Under the pieces are notes generated by a model that saw only the letters and a program-made list of their open reading frames with translations, was not told the DNA's origin and ran no database searches. From NCBI GenBank assembly GCA_002794775.1, contig NBAY01000018.1, positions 124,001 through 188,000 on the forward strand: a stretch of 64,000 nucleotides of DNA, read 5' to 3'. The translations under genes were made by a program, and so were the position numbers. Origin of the DNA: Porodaedalea pini (taxonomy: Eukaryota > Basidiomycota > Agaricomycetes > Hymenochaetales > Hymenochaetaceae). This document shows positions 1 through 11,047 of the stretch, one piece after another (within the stretch, counting starts at the first letter, position 1; every line of letters starts with the position of its first letter).

Positions 1-1
1 C

Positions 2-316
2 ACCGCCGCATCCGCAGCAGATGTGCCGCGCACGATCACCGACCTGCAAACGAAGAAGGCATGGTTCGAGGCAAACCAGGCGCGTGCGACTGCCGAGAAC
101 GTCGCCAAGGCGGAGGCGGAGATCCAGAAGCTTTTCGGCAGTAGCAGCAGCAAGGCCTCAATTGACGCCCCGCCGAACGGCAGCGGCGAGAACCCGCCAG
201 AGCCTGCGCCGACTCCTTCGCAGGCGGAGGAACTCGATGGAGGCGTGTCCGCTGGCGAAGTTGATGTGGAGCTCGAGAATGAGGTGTCGAAGGGCGAGAT
301 CGAGGCGACTGTTTAG
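2..316 (+). CDS. C-terminal end of an unidentified protein (5' partial)
   Basis: The reading frame is open from base 2 and ends at TAG 314-316, so this is the last ~104 residues of a gene that starts outside the window. The visible part has an Ala/Glu/Lys-rich helical stretch (QTKKAWFEANQARATAENV), then a low-complexity Ser/Pro-rich linker and an acidic tail ending EIEATV. Third positions are GC-rich, which supports coding. I recognise no family and assign no function. Confidence 0.6.
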   Translation, partial: TAASAADVPRTITDLQTKKAWFEANQARATAENVAKAEAEIQKLFGSSSSKASIDAPPNGSGENPPEPAPTPSQAEELDGGVSAGEVDVELENEVSKGEIEATV

Positions 317-333
317 TCGAGCGCCTGGGTGGG

Positions 334-360
334 CGGACGAACGGACGAACGGACGGACGG
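334..360 (+). repeat. GGACGAAC / GGAC simple repeat
   Basis: A short tandem repeat of GGAC and GGACGAAC units lies about 20 bases after the stop codon of the upstream partial gene, so it falls in that gene's 3' UTR. Confidence 0.7.
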
Positions 361-821
361 ATAGGGTTACTTTTGCTATCCATTTTTTTCCCTTTTACAT
401 TACATATGCATTGCGCAAAACCTGTTACACACGATTTGCTGTACAGGACTGTCGGATCCCTACGCTCGCTTTCGACGCATGTTCAGGCTTAATGTTATCA
501 AACGGCATTCACCACTCATTCTTTTCTTTTTATTTCTTCTCTTCTCTGCATGGTCCTTTTATCCCACCACTTTTTCAAGAGCGCACACGCGGGGTATTGG
601 AGAGTAGGTTTTCTTTCTGATAACAATATAAGTACGAGCCAAGGGAGCGAGGTATGACAACAGATATCCGTGTCTCAGCAGACAAGCAAAAAGCACGCGA
701 CGCAAACTCATATACAGAGGGGGTCAGAAACGAGAAAAATGAGAAATCGAAATGTCTGATCGTGAGAGCTGGAAAGGTTACAATAAGAACAGCAGACGAC
801 GACGACAAGAGAGAAAGAGAT

Positions 822-842
822 GAAACGAAACGAAACGAAACG
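822..842 (+). repeat. GAAAC pentanucleotide microsatellite
   Basis: About four perfect GAAAC units in tandem, in the convergent intergenic region. Nothing suggests a function. Confidence 0.7.
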
Positions 843-1045
843 AAGACGAAGGAAATGACATGAGAATAACTGCGAAGCGTGCAGCTGCAGCCGTGCAACA
901 CGGACAAGACAAATGAATCGATGTCGCAGCGTAAAGTGAGAAAGAGAGGAATAGAGTCCCGATTATAGATCACCTGGGTAAGATTATGGCCTGCGCGCGC
1001 ATGTAATCTGTCTTCACTGGAAAAACATCAACCATCTAATGGAGG

Positions 1046-4000
1046 TTAGGGTGCGCTCTCATCTTTGACCGGTGCGAGGCTCGACTCGGGCGACGAGTGT
1101 TGCGAGTGTTCCGACGCCGACGAGTGCACGCTCGACGCATCGTTGAGCCCGAGGTCCTGCGGCGTGAACGCAGGCACCTCGAACGCGTTTCCAGTGCTAT
1201 AGTCGCCGAACATGCCGCCATCATGCGAGACGCCCGGGTCGACAAAGCTCATTGTCATACCCGAATCGAATGCGCCCGCGTCGAGCCCGCTGCCGCCGAA
1301 TGAGTCGTGCAGTGCAGCAAGCATACTCGACGTCGTCGGCGTGTCGCTCAGAATGGGGTGCGCACCACCAGGACCGCTCGCAGTGTAATGTTCCTGGCCC
1401 TGCATCGGCGACAGCGTGAAGAACTGTTGCTGGATGACGGGTTCTACGGACGCGGCGACGGAGTTTGTCGACAACGCCACACTGCGAAGCACGTTCAATG
1501 CAATCCAGTCGCTACCAGGGGCGAAAAGAAACGTCGTCAGTAATTATCGAAGGTTCAGAGGAAAACCGCCGTACTCAAGGAACAGCTTCAGGATCTGAAA
1601 GGCGCCAAACGCCGGGTCACTACGAATAGTCTGCACAGGTAGTTCCGCGTTAGCAACCGGCCGAAACAAAGCATCAGTCAACCGAGCCCACGCACCAAGT
1701 CGCGCATAATCTGGCTGGTTACATAGCCCCAGCGGATCAAGATGCTCCGAGATGAAAGCGTCGAACGCTCCTCGACCCCAGACATGCCCGGCCCGCGGTT
1801 CCCGCCCATAAGGCGCTCGCAGACATTGTCCGCCCACGCCATGACCTCGCCGACGGGCTCTGCACTCTTCGAGAGGCTGTTGAGGAGTGCGACGAAGTCG
1901 ACCTCGAGCAACTGCACAAGGTCCTCATGCCGGCAGTTGCACACGAGTGCAGATTGGTTCCGTACAGATTCAAAGTCGATGCTCTGCCACGAGCGGCGCA
2001 TGTCGGAGAGCTGCTTCTGGTTCGTCAGCACGGTGGACAAGGCCTGCGTGACTTGGAAGATGTCTAAAAAGCGTACTGTAGATTGAAGAAAAAAAGAACA
2101 AGAGATCAGTTAAATCTGACCTATGAAGTATTAGCTTAAACCCTGCACTCACAAACAAGATGCCCGAAACGAGCCCCAAGCTCTACTTTAGGCTCTACAA
2201 AGGTGTTGCCATAATTCTCAAGTGCGAGTAAAAGAATCTTCTCCATTTTATCAGCCAGCTGTCTTAAGCTAGTCAAAGCCTGGGGTGGTATCGGAGACAA
2301 CATCTGCAAACGCAGAATTTCAAGTATTTCCTATTGGAGAACAAATAAGCATACGTGTTCGCTCTTTTGAATTCAGATAAGAGCTCACATTGTAAACAAG
2401 GGCGTCCGCCTTCGCCATCAGACCCGCGACCGCTGGCGCATGGACGACCTCCCTGTGATCGCCGCTCAAGCTTGACCAGAACGAGCGCAAGTGCATCTCG
2501 AATTGGTCGAATCGGTAGTTCCTCACACTGTCGAGGAGCGCATTCAGATGGTCCTCAAACCAGCGCCACACATCACGCGCCGCAATTCCATGAGGAGAGG
2601 ACGAATCCGGTCCAAGAGCTTCTTCTATGTCGGGAAACCCGGGAAGTTCGCGCACAGAGCGCATTTGCGCGGGGCCCATGAAGGCCGCTGCAGATGTCAG
2701 GGGAGGAGAAGGAGCATGTGCAGAGCCGGCACCGAGTGACCCAGTGAGTGGGTCAGCGGCGAGGGGGTGCCTGCGGATGGTCGCATGTGCTGGGAAATTA
2801 GGGCGCTGCGCGGCCTGCGCCTGGGAGAGGAGCGTGTTCGTCGTGGGCGTCTTGTCCGTGTCCATCTGGAAGAGCGTGGGGCTCTTCATTCCATTATTGA
2901 TCGTGAGCGAGTTGCGTTTGGAGCCAGAGGTGGAGGGCGCAGCGCCCTCACTGCCGTCGTCGTCGTCATCCTCTTCAGAGTGATCTTCGCCGCCCTTTCC
3001 CCCACCGCCTCCGCCACCCTGCTTGTTTGCATTGGCCGCCGCGGCGTTGTTCGACTTGCGCACATAGTCCTGCAGCCACTCGATCTCGGTTGCCGTTGTT
3101 GGACGAATGCCACAATCTGTTCGTGCAATCAGCACCCAGCATCAACGCGTCAGGAAGATCAGGATCAAGGGAGGAACGAGATGATCAACGGAGTGAGAAG
3201 AGGTGAAGGGGGGATGAGGCCTGATTCTCATCAACTCACAGTGATACTTGCTGTTGCCCCGAACACCCAGACGGCGCGTCTTTATCGTGGGAAAACAGAG
3301 ACGAATGGCCTTGCCCAGCGTCGCAGTGTTGATGTGCGGAATCCCATATTGATCGCAGACGCGGCGGTATGAGAAATAGAGTCCTTGACGAGGGACGTTT
3401 CCATCGGGGTAGGGAGCATAGTTGGCATTGAGCCTAACACCGTATATAGAGTCGCGCGGGCGATCGACGACGATCAGTAACTAAAAATCGCAGAAATACA
3501 AGGACAAGAACAGTGCGACATACCAGGCTTGCACGAAAATCTGCTTCGCCCTGTCCGATGCGCTGGTCGTCGTCGCGGCACGGACGTTTGCAGCGAGCTG
3601 TTCGAGAGCGTGATCAGGGCCGAGGGTCATACGACCGAACTGGCCAGCGGCGTGGAAAGCGTCCTGCTGGTGCTGATGCTGGTGCTGGGGGTTGCCCTGC
3701 TGGCTCTGGATGTACATCGCCGTGTAGTCCGGCGGGGACGGGTTGCTGAAGAAGAGCGACATGTCCTCGTTTTCGCTCGAGGACGAGTAGACGCTCTCGG
3801 CATCCCGCGGGTACGGCGACGTGGCGGCGCGGGCGGCGCGAATGTGCGTCTGGCGCAGACTGCTTTGGCTTTTGAGCGCGGGGTTCGCCAGGGCGTGCGA
3901 GGGCGGGGAGTCGGCGGGGGAGGCGAGGTCTGTGGAAAACGCGGTCGAGGAAGACGAATGACGGGTGTGAGAGGGCAGCGCCTGCTTGAGACCGAGAGTG

Positions 4001-4254
4001 TAAGCGCTCCTATATAAGTCATCTCCCATGTTCACGCCGCCCGCATTTGCACCTCCTCCGCCCCCGCCCATTCCGCCGTTCAAACCGTGCACGGCGTTCT
4101 GTGCGGCGAGCATGTGTCCCTGGGACGACTGTGGACGAGAGCTGGAGTGGGAGGAGACTGAAGACACGGAGGCGGAGCGGGAATGCGGTGGGTGAGGCAG
4201 AAAGTCGAGTGAGATGGCTGAAGGCAACATGGACATCTGCAACGCGCCGTTCAT
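1046..4254 (-). CDS. RFX-family winged-helix transcription factor
   Basis: The seven-exon model is 4254-3524, 3433-3240, 3116-2389, 2330-2153, 2063-1696, 1630-1575 and 1511-1046. It stays in frame throughout and gives about 906 residues. Residues ~1-220 are low-complexity and Ser/Gly/His-rich. The RFX DNA-binding domain spans ~235-320: IFVQAWLNANY, VPRQGLYFSYRRVCDQYGI, then LGKAIRLCFPTIKTRRLGV and GNSKYHYCGIRP, joined precisely across two introns. The RFX-type C-terminal regions follow, including SILIRWGYVTSQIMRDL and AFGAFQILKLFL. The family (yeast Crt1/Rfx1, S. pombe Sak1, human RFX1-3) binds X-box sites and controls DNA-damage response, cell-cycle exit or, in animals, ciliary genes. Target genes here are unknown. 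It lies 387 bases downstream of PPN1 on the same strand. The start is the first ATG of the long exon; an earlier 5' exon cannot be excluded. Confidence 0.93.
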
Positions 4255-4641
4255 TGGCGACGTCGCACTCCTCAGAAGAGAGAAACTGGATGTAAAATAG
4301 GCGAAAAAGCAGGCTAGAATGCAACGAAAGAGCGTCGGTTGGATGGAAGGAAATTAGAAGAGTTTAGAAGGGAGACTATGGAAAGGACGGTAGCGGGCCA
4401 GCCGGACTATAGAACAGGGAGAGATTGAAGGAGAAGGGGAGATGTAAGTAGCTCGCAGGGTGTTTGTGTATGTGGCGGACGCTGCACTTGCTGTTCACTT
4501 ACAGAGCGGACGAATACGAATGGAAAGCTTGTGCTGTCAAGGCAACCGGCCCTGCTTTTATTTTACGAGTCAACACTCCGTACCCCGTGCACCCAGATCA
4601 TCATACATACAATATATACAAACAAACAACATCATCTGTCT
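4255..4641. other. Intergenic: RFX upstream region and PPN1 3' end
   Basis: This 387-base spacer separates two minus-strand genes. It must hold the PPN1 3' UTR and the promoter of the RFX gene. I see no repeat, RNA gene or clear TATA box. Confidence 0.5.
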
Positions 4642-7600
4642 CTACGCATCTCCTGCCTGATACATATACCGCCGGAACAGCACACGCACTCGGTCCTCCT
4701 TCTCGTCTCCCAGCTTCCGTCCCAGCCCCAGATATGACCCGATGGTTAGGTCACCCAGCCTGTATGGCGTGTATTTCCGCCCCTTCTGTTTCAATCCGGC
4801 CTCTGTAGATCGCAGCGATTTGGGCAACTCCTTCAGAGGAAATGCACGCCTCGCACCAGATGCGCTCAGCGTCGTGTATTCCAGCCTGAACTTGGGCCTC
4901 TCGCTCTTGCTCGCGTCCGCCAGCCTCGGTAGCCAGTACTTTTTTTTTTTTTGGTAAATATGTAAGATCCGCAAAATTATGCAAAGATGAACACGTACTT
5001 GCGCATAGCCAAGTGGCGTCCACTGCGTATTCCGCCTGCTCGGCGAGTCCCCGCTTGCATAGTGCGGCTTCCGCGGCCGGCACGCCCACGTCCCTCGATT
5101 GTCCTTCTTCTTGCAGTCCACTTCCGCCTCCTTTCCGGGATGCTTGTGCCCGTGGTCCCGCTTCGGCGCCTTCTTCTTTCCCTTCTTGCCTTTCTTCCTC
5201 TTCTTCAGCTGCTCCTGCGCTTCCAGTTCCAAGCCCACTGGCTCGTCACCCGACACGCCCGTAGCGTTATACGCGAACACGCGGAACGTTGGCACGTACG
5301 GGTTCGGCACAACAGACGGCCCGACGTTGATCACAGCGTACTCGTCCACGTCTGTCTTTCCCTTCTTCGGAAGCGCACTAAAGTCTTCCAGCAGCGTCTC
5401 GGCGAGCGACGAATGGCTCCGTACGCCAATCCCTCGTAATTGCGAATTCAATTTCTTCGCCGAATTCTCATCAGGCAACACGGTATCCTCCAACTCCAAA
5501 AAGAAAAACTACGGCCGTATTCAATGCAAATAAAGTTTATGAGTAAACTTTGGATCCTAAGCAATTGCACGGAATCTCTACTCACGTGGTCCACGTTCAT
5601 ATGCTATTCATACAAAACCAAAGAAGAAACAGAAGGTTAAAGTCAGTATCCAGTCACGTAAGGTTCTGGGTCGCGAAGGAGCCTGTTTCTGGCGAGGCGG
5701 TCCCAGGTCGGTCCAAACACCAGAGGCTGAGAGCGCACATGGAGAAATCGCGACCAGGGCCATCGGAGAACGGGGAATACGAAAAACCATCATTGACCCG
5801 GATGTGGCCAAATGAAGCAAGAGCAAAGAGTGAACACAGGAATAAGTGAACTTACGCCGAACAGATGCCCAAGTATCGTATCCTGGTACCGCAACGCAAG
5901 ATCCGCATACCGAACGAACTGATGTCATACAGTCACCAAGTTATGATGTCCCGACAAATTGAGCCAAGAAAAAATACAAGCAAAAGCAGATTAGCAATAT
6001 GGCAACCACAATATCGAAGGAGAACGTACACAACCCGGAAAATAATTTCCTGGCGAGGGCGGGACGTGTCCGGATAGCCAGACCTAGAAGATTGGCACCG
6101 CCGATGCGGGGAAAGCGCACAGCCATCCGTCGCCATTGTCGTCGTCGATTGTCGTGCGGCAACCGAGCACAGAGCAACCGAGCAACGGCCGCGATGAGTG
6201 CATTGAGTACGACAGCCGTAAATTGAAAATAAAAGAAAAAGCATATAAACTTTTGATCAGTCTCCTCGAAAGCAAATTGCGCAGTGCATTCCATTAGAAT
6301 GAGCCAGAAATGAACACACCTGCATGCCGCGCTCGCGGTAACGGTCGAGCTGTACCTCGAGCCAGTCGAACTGGAGGTTTCCAGGGTCATCCTCCTCGCC
6401 ATACTCGCACCCTCCCACGGCTGCTTCGCGCAAATGTCCAAATGCAAATGCATGCGCGTTCAACCGACCGAACGGCGTGTATACAAGCGCGCACGATTGA
6501 GCGAGTGAGAATAATGTATCAGTCCATCAGACGATTAACGTTCGCCAGCATGATCGAAGCGCACGCGTCGCGATGATTGCATTGCACCGGATTGGACGGG
6601 CAAAGGGATGGACGGGCAGTGCAGCGAAGGATATTCCCATGACGATGTGGATTGCGCGCATGGAAAGTTGAAGATCGAAGGAAAAAAACGAATTCGTCAG
6701 TAGAAGGCAGTGAGAGGTTCGCGGTAACAGTTCAACAGCGAAAATGATCATGGATAGAAGAGAACGGATGAGGATAAACGTTAAGCAAGAACGTCAAGTT
6801 CCGTCAATGGCGGTGAGAGCCGAGACTTCGGAGGAGTCGACTCCGGATGCAGCAAGCAAGCATCATGATGAAGAATGATAGTAGGGAGAAGGTAGACGAT
6901 GGGGGCAACGACGAAGGCACGGGATGGGGCAAATGCCCAAAAGAGTCTGGGTAAGATCACATACCTTTATTTGAATCATAGAAGTACATCGTATTCATGC
7001 TGATCACCGCAAGCTCATTCGGGACCACCTCAACGCTATAGTACCCGCCCCGCTGAAACACTTGGAAGCTTTCGAACGGGACAAAAGTTCTCCATATACT
7101 GTGTCGAGTAACCCAATGTGTTTTGAGGGGGATGTGTATAAATGGCCAGTTGGCGCGTGCAATCGAGTAAGAATTGCATAGACCACAAAGAGATAAAGGT
7201 CGCATCAGTACTGTACTGATGGAGGCGAAGCAAGAGCGAGATGGATGCAGTGTCTGATTTCGTTCATCACTTCGCGGAGTCAGAGTGAACTCTATCACCG
7301 CGATGGACGGAGTTCGAGGAAGCTCGATCCTAGCTCTCCTTACAGCTCGAACCCAGGACACTGCAACCGCACAATGATGCAGGTGCAGTGCGCCTAGAGT
7401 CAGCATCATGATCGAGATTACTCTCGACCCTCGCTATATGCGGTCTCCGACCCAGCAAATAATGGGTACACAGATTGCAAAGAAAACGAGACTCACCTTG
7501 AGAACTCGTTGGTGATGCTGTTTGGACCTGGATCGAGGTTGATGCCGGAACATGTACTGCTGATGAACGAGGAACCTACCAGCTGCCATTATATTCTATA

Positions 7601-8624
7601 CAAAGCATCAGGTCAAATTTAACCTCTCCTCGTCAGCTTGAAAAGCCAAGACTCACATGTGCTATAATAAGTCATTCACCAAATAAAACCCATAAATGAT
7701 CTGTACATATTGTTCCAATGGGAATGCTACTCACGCCAGACATCGTTATTGCCTATGTAGGAAAAATTTAAATCCCATTCCTTAGAGTTTCCCCAAAAGA
7801 ACGAAACTTGTAAGTCACTTACCCAAGGTCGGTACTACTGGAATGCCACGCGAAGTAAACACCTCGTTCATTCTACGCGCCATCGCGCGATTAAGTTCGT
7901 AAATTTCATCCGGGGTTCGAGGAACCTCGCGGTCATTATCATGTCTACGCGCAGATATTCGTTTGAGCTCCTTTCCTTTCGATATGAAAGCAGAGCACAG
8001 GCCGACACACCTAACGCTGTCTCCAGTCCCTGAAACGCGTGCAAAGGGTTGAGGGTGATGTATTTATAGCTTGGAAATCCCAAACAAACTCACAAATAAC
8101 GAAATCTACTTCCTTCGCCCAGTGTTTCTCCAGGAAATCGAGGGTGAAGTTCGTGAGTGTCAGCGGCGAGTCGCAGTCCCTTTACGCGTTATCAGTAATT
8201 TAGTAGACACCGCGAGAAAAAACGAAACGGAACAGAAGGGAAGAGGAGACACGCACCCGTATGGCAGCCCATAGTACCCGCCGCGCTCCTTCTCCTTATT
8301 TGGCTTTTTCCTATGGCATGCAGTCGACTCCGCGGCGTCTGCGCGATAGTGCATGTCGGGATGCATGTCCGTGAGGTGCAAGAAGCGACCCTTGAGGTCC
8401 GTGGCTTTGCGTGGATACACAAATGTAGCATCGGACATAGAGCGCAAGCAAGAGCAAAACGACAGTCTCGATCAGCTCGAATACGATCATGAATACGTGC
8501 GAGGGGTTTACTCACCCGTCTCCTCGGCATTGCTGGGCAGCGCCAGTGGAACTTGCAGCGGGGAGGCGCTCCCGACGCCAAAGAGCGCGGAGAAGAGGAG
8601 TACCAAGAGACCGTTTGGCAGCAT
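4642..8624 (-). CDS. PPN1: Vacuolar endopolyphosphatase (PPN1 family)
   Basis: PPN1 cleaves long inorganic polyphosphate chains internally in the vacuole; it is a type II membrane protein of the calcineurin-like phosphoesterase family. The gene is split into at least ten exons. In order, they show a signal-anchor (MLPNGLLVLLFSALFGVGS), the metal site FLHLTDMHPDMHY, the block CHRKKP...GYYGLPYG, CDSPLTLTNFTLDFLEKHWA, the loop HDNDREVPRTPDEIYELNRA, GNNDVW, NIMAAGPNSITNEF, QRGGYYSVEV, LQFDWLEVQLDRYR, SGHVPPSPGNYFPGC, RYADLALRYQDTILGHLFG, HMNVDHFFFL, then the C-terminal polyphosphatase region with a Lys-rich insert (KKRKKGKKGKKK) and YWLPRL. The metal ligands D, H, D, N and H of the fold are present. 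The start at 8624 gives the hydrophobic N-terminus; an ATG 22 codons upstream is also open. The GHLFG|HMNVDH junction needs a ~245-base intron, long for this window. Confidence 0.93.
5605..5850 (-). other. Unusually long intron in PPN1
   Basis: Splicing GHLFG to HMNVDH, as the family requires, leaves an intron of about 245 bases, against 45-90 elsewhere in this window. On the gene strand it carries a C-box-like ATGATGG near its 5' part and a CTGA D-box-like site near its 3' part, about 150 bases apart. I cannot show that an RNA is encoded. Confidence 0.4.
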
Positions 8625-9116
8625 GGTGGTACGGAACGAAGAGCAGCAGGGGGACACGAGTAGCAAGAGGCCTTCTAAAGGTGAGAGCACGATATGTTCA
8701 TGTTAGGCAAATTAAAGTGGTGGAGCAGAAATAGCAATCGCCCGTCTAGTGCGGGGCCGGAACGCACGTTCGCTGGCGCCGATCACAGCTGAGAGCTCAC
8801 TCGCGGAGTCAGCCGAATGCTATTGCTGACATACACAGCACATAATCTAAATTCATCCTTCGTACGCGTCATTACATGTCTATATACAGTATATACGAGA
8901 AAGCGGCGATTCTTGTGAGTGCAGTGGAGAACGAGAACGAGAATAAGAATGAAGCTACAAATGGCCCGAGAGGTGCGCGCTGCCTCTTCTCTCTCCGCCT
9001 GTGTGCGTAATGGGTACAAGAGTAACATATAGAAACGGCGCGGAAAGCGAGGCTAGAATATACGAGGAGCCGTCATAAGGATAATGGTCGAGGTCGATTC
9101 TGTTCCGTTTCTTTGT
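8625..9116. other. Intergenic: PPN1 upstream region
   Basis: This 492-base spacer separates PPN1 from the end of the next minus-strand gene. It should contain the PPN1 promoter. PHO regulation would be expected for the family, but I see no convincing CACGTG/CACGTT element. Confidence 0.45.
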
Positions 9117-10059
9117 TTACTTCGTTACGACGGCCCGACCGTGCGACCCTCGAACTTTGTGGGGCGGGGGCCTCGCGTCATTGCGTTGAACATGCAAGTT
9201 ACAGTAGGTCGGAGGTATTGTTCCCAGTCGCCAGAACGGAGCGAAGGGATTGGTGAGCGAGGTCGAGGACCTGTCCAAGCATGAGTCAGTTGAGTACGCT
9301 ATATGCGCCCTTCGCGGATGACTCACCCTTCCATAGCCTCCTACTTCAATCGGCTGCCTGGACTGCGCAATAATGTTGTGGATGGCATCCGCAGCATATC
9401 TCTTCCTAGGATGGGTATTAGTCAATGCGGCGTGTATTGCAATGAAGGATACGTACAGTTTCTCTAGTAGGTCTGTCGACGAGCGCGGCATCAAATAGAT
9501 GTCCGTGCCGCTGATATAGCGCGCGAGGGCCTGGTACGAAGCGCCGAGCGCGATAAGGGTCTCGTTCAGCGAGCCTTGCTCATCCTCCCAAAGGTAATCC
9601 TCTCTGCAAAGAGACAAGAGCGGTTAGTATTGCGGCCGGTGGCGAAAGGAAGAAAGGACGCAAGGCGGCGCACTTGATACGACTGTGGGCTCTGTACTCG
9701 GGGGTATTGGGTGCGTAGTATCTGTCCATCATAGAGTCGACGAAAGAGTTGTGCGACGACAGAGATGTAGGCGAGGCAGGCAGAGAAGCGGTATCCCAGA
9801 AGTTAGGCGAAGAGGACTTGGAGCGAGGGGATGCCAGGACGAGCAGCGACTCAGCGACTTTTATATATGCGGGACGGTATGAATGCTTAGTGAGCACTTC
9901 GAAGGCCTGCGAACAGGGGGAAGGTGGCAGATGGTGGTGGTGGATGGAAGAGAACCGCGGATGAAAGGAAAGGGAACAAGAGCCAAGACGAACGCTTATT
10001 TTTGGTGTTATTAACTCATCGCACGTTTGCCTTTTTATTGGATGACTCGAGCCGGCCAT
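9117..10059 (-). CDS. Unrecognised protein, about 250 residues
   Basis: I do not recognise this family. At least three exons are supported by GC-biased coding and good splice sites. They read AFEVLTKHSYRPAYIKVAES followed by a Ser-rich stretch and MMDRYYAPNTPEYRAHSRIK, then REDYLWEDEQGSLNETLIAL, LLEKLYVSFIAIHAALTNTH and RKRYAADAIHNIIAQSRQPI, then a C-terminal exon. The central part looks like a compact all-helical domain with Tyr/Trp/Glu-rich helices. The 5' end is uncertain. A CT-rich acceptor-like tract lies just before AFEVL, but no clear donor joins it to the ATG at 10059, so the first exon may instead read straight through. No signal peptide or transmembrane segment is evident. Confidence 0.55.
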
Positions 10060-11047
10060 CAATTTTACCCGCCGACACCCCGACCGTCCGTCGGATGCGG
10101 CCGACGGTGCATCGGCGGTGCTGCCGCCATCGGCATCGAGTCGTCTCTCTGACGTCCACATCGAGCCTCGCGGGTGCAAATTTTCACATCGACGCGGGTG
10201 GCTTATTCGACGGACTCTGTTCTCAAACTTACGCAAAGCCGCCTGACCATGCCACATCTCTTCTCCACACATTTCTCGAGCGTTGCTTAATCTCCGCAAG
10301 CCTCGCAGGTCGAATCGATCTTGGCGCACAGCTCATTCAAGTCCTGCACACACTAAACACTTCAGACACCGACGAACGTTGCACAGTCTCCTATCTGCTC
10401 ACCATCATCATCGTTGAGCTGGGCTTCGCTCGTCACCCAGAACCTTCGCTTTATCCACCTTTGGACGTTAGACAGTGCCACGGACAACCAAAGTATGCAA
10501 GGGGAAAGGGCGGAGAACTGAATGCCCCCTTTTTTTTCGCGATTATGTGTAAACGAGCTGGGGTTGGCGCTGGGTGGCGCCTCCTTCGTATCTGGTATCA
10601 AGATGGGCTCGTGGTCTATCTGGTGAGCAAGTGAGAAGGCAGCATTTGCTAGAGTTGTCTAGGAAAGAGAAGAAGCATCGATTCGCTGCTCGGCCACGGA
10701 AAACTTAGAGCCAACGCGTTTTGTCCTCGGATGTGAGACATTCTCTAGCAGGGTTTTGTCCATAGATTCCGTGGACGGTCGTCTATTCCTCGCTGTATTG
10801 TAGAATTATATGACAATAGCACTATCTGTTGCAAAGCTAATAATAAACAAGCGAACACCGACGTGCTGTGGTCAACCGCCTAGTCACCCGGTAATCTTCT
10901 CTTTCCCGTCGGACTCCGCCATGTTGAGAGTTAGTGTCCACAGAACGGATCACGAGCTGACCATCATCCTCCTGACTGCATGGTCGTGCCTCAGTCTGCT
11001 GCATTCTGTCTCCGCGGCCAACGGAACCCATCCTCCTTGAACCTGCC
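10060..11047. other. Divergent intergenic region
   Basis: About 1 kb separates the unrecognised minus-strand gene from the plus-strand acetoacetyl-CoA synthetase. A plus-strand open frame crosses part of it but has no splice structure or recognisable protein character. I treat the region as promoter/5' UTR for both genes. Confidence 0.45.

Larger units (their letters stand above)
317..1045. other. Convergent intergenic region, 3' UTRs
   Basis: This lies between the stop of the partial plus-strand gene and the stop of the minus-strand RFX gene. It is AT-richer than the flanking exons. It contains a GGAC/GGACGAAC simple repeat just after the first stop and a GAAAC pentanucleotide run further on. 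Short open frames here have no recognisable protein character. Confidence 0.6.

Noticed and set aside
4940..4952. Poly-T run as a transcription terminator
   Set aside because: It lies immediately next to the 3' splice acceptor of the last PPN1 intron on the minus strand and is explained as intron sequence.
9924..10634. Plus-strand 236-codon open frame overlapping the divergent region
   Set aside because: It overlaps the 5' part of the minus-strand gene and has no recognisable motif; the long frame is explained by GC-rich antisense sequence.
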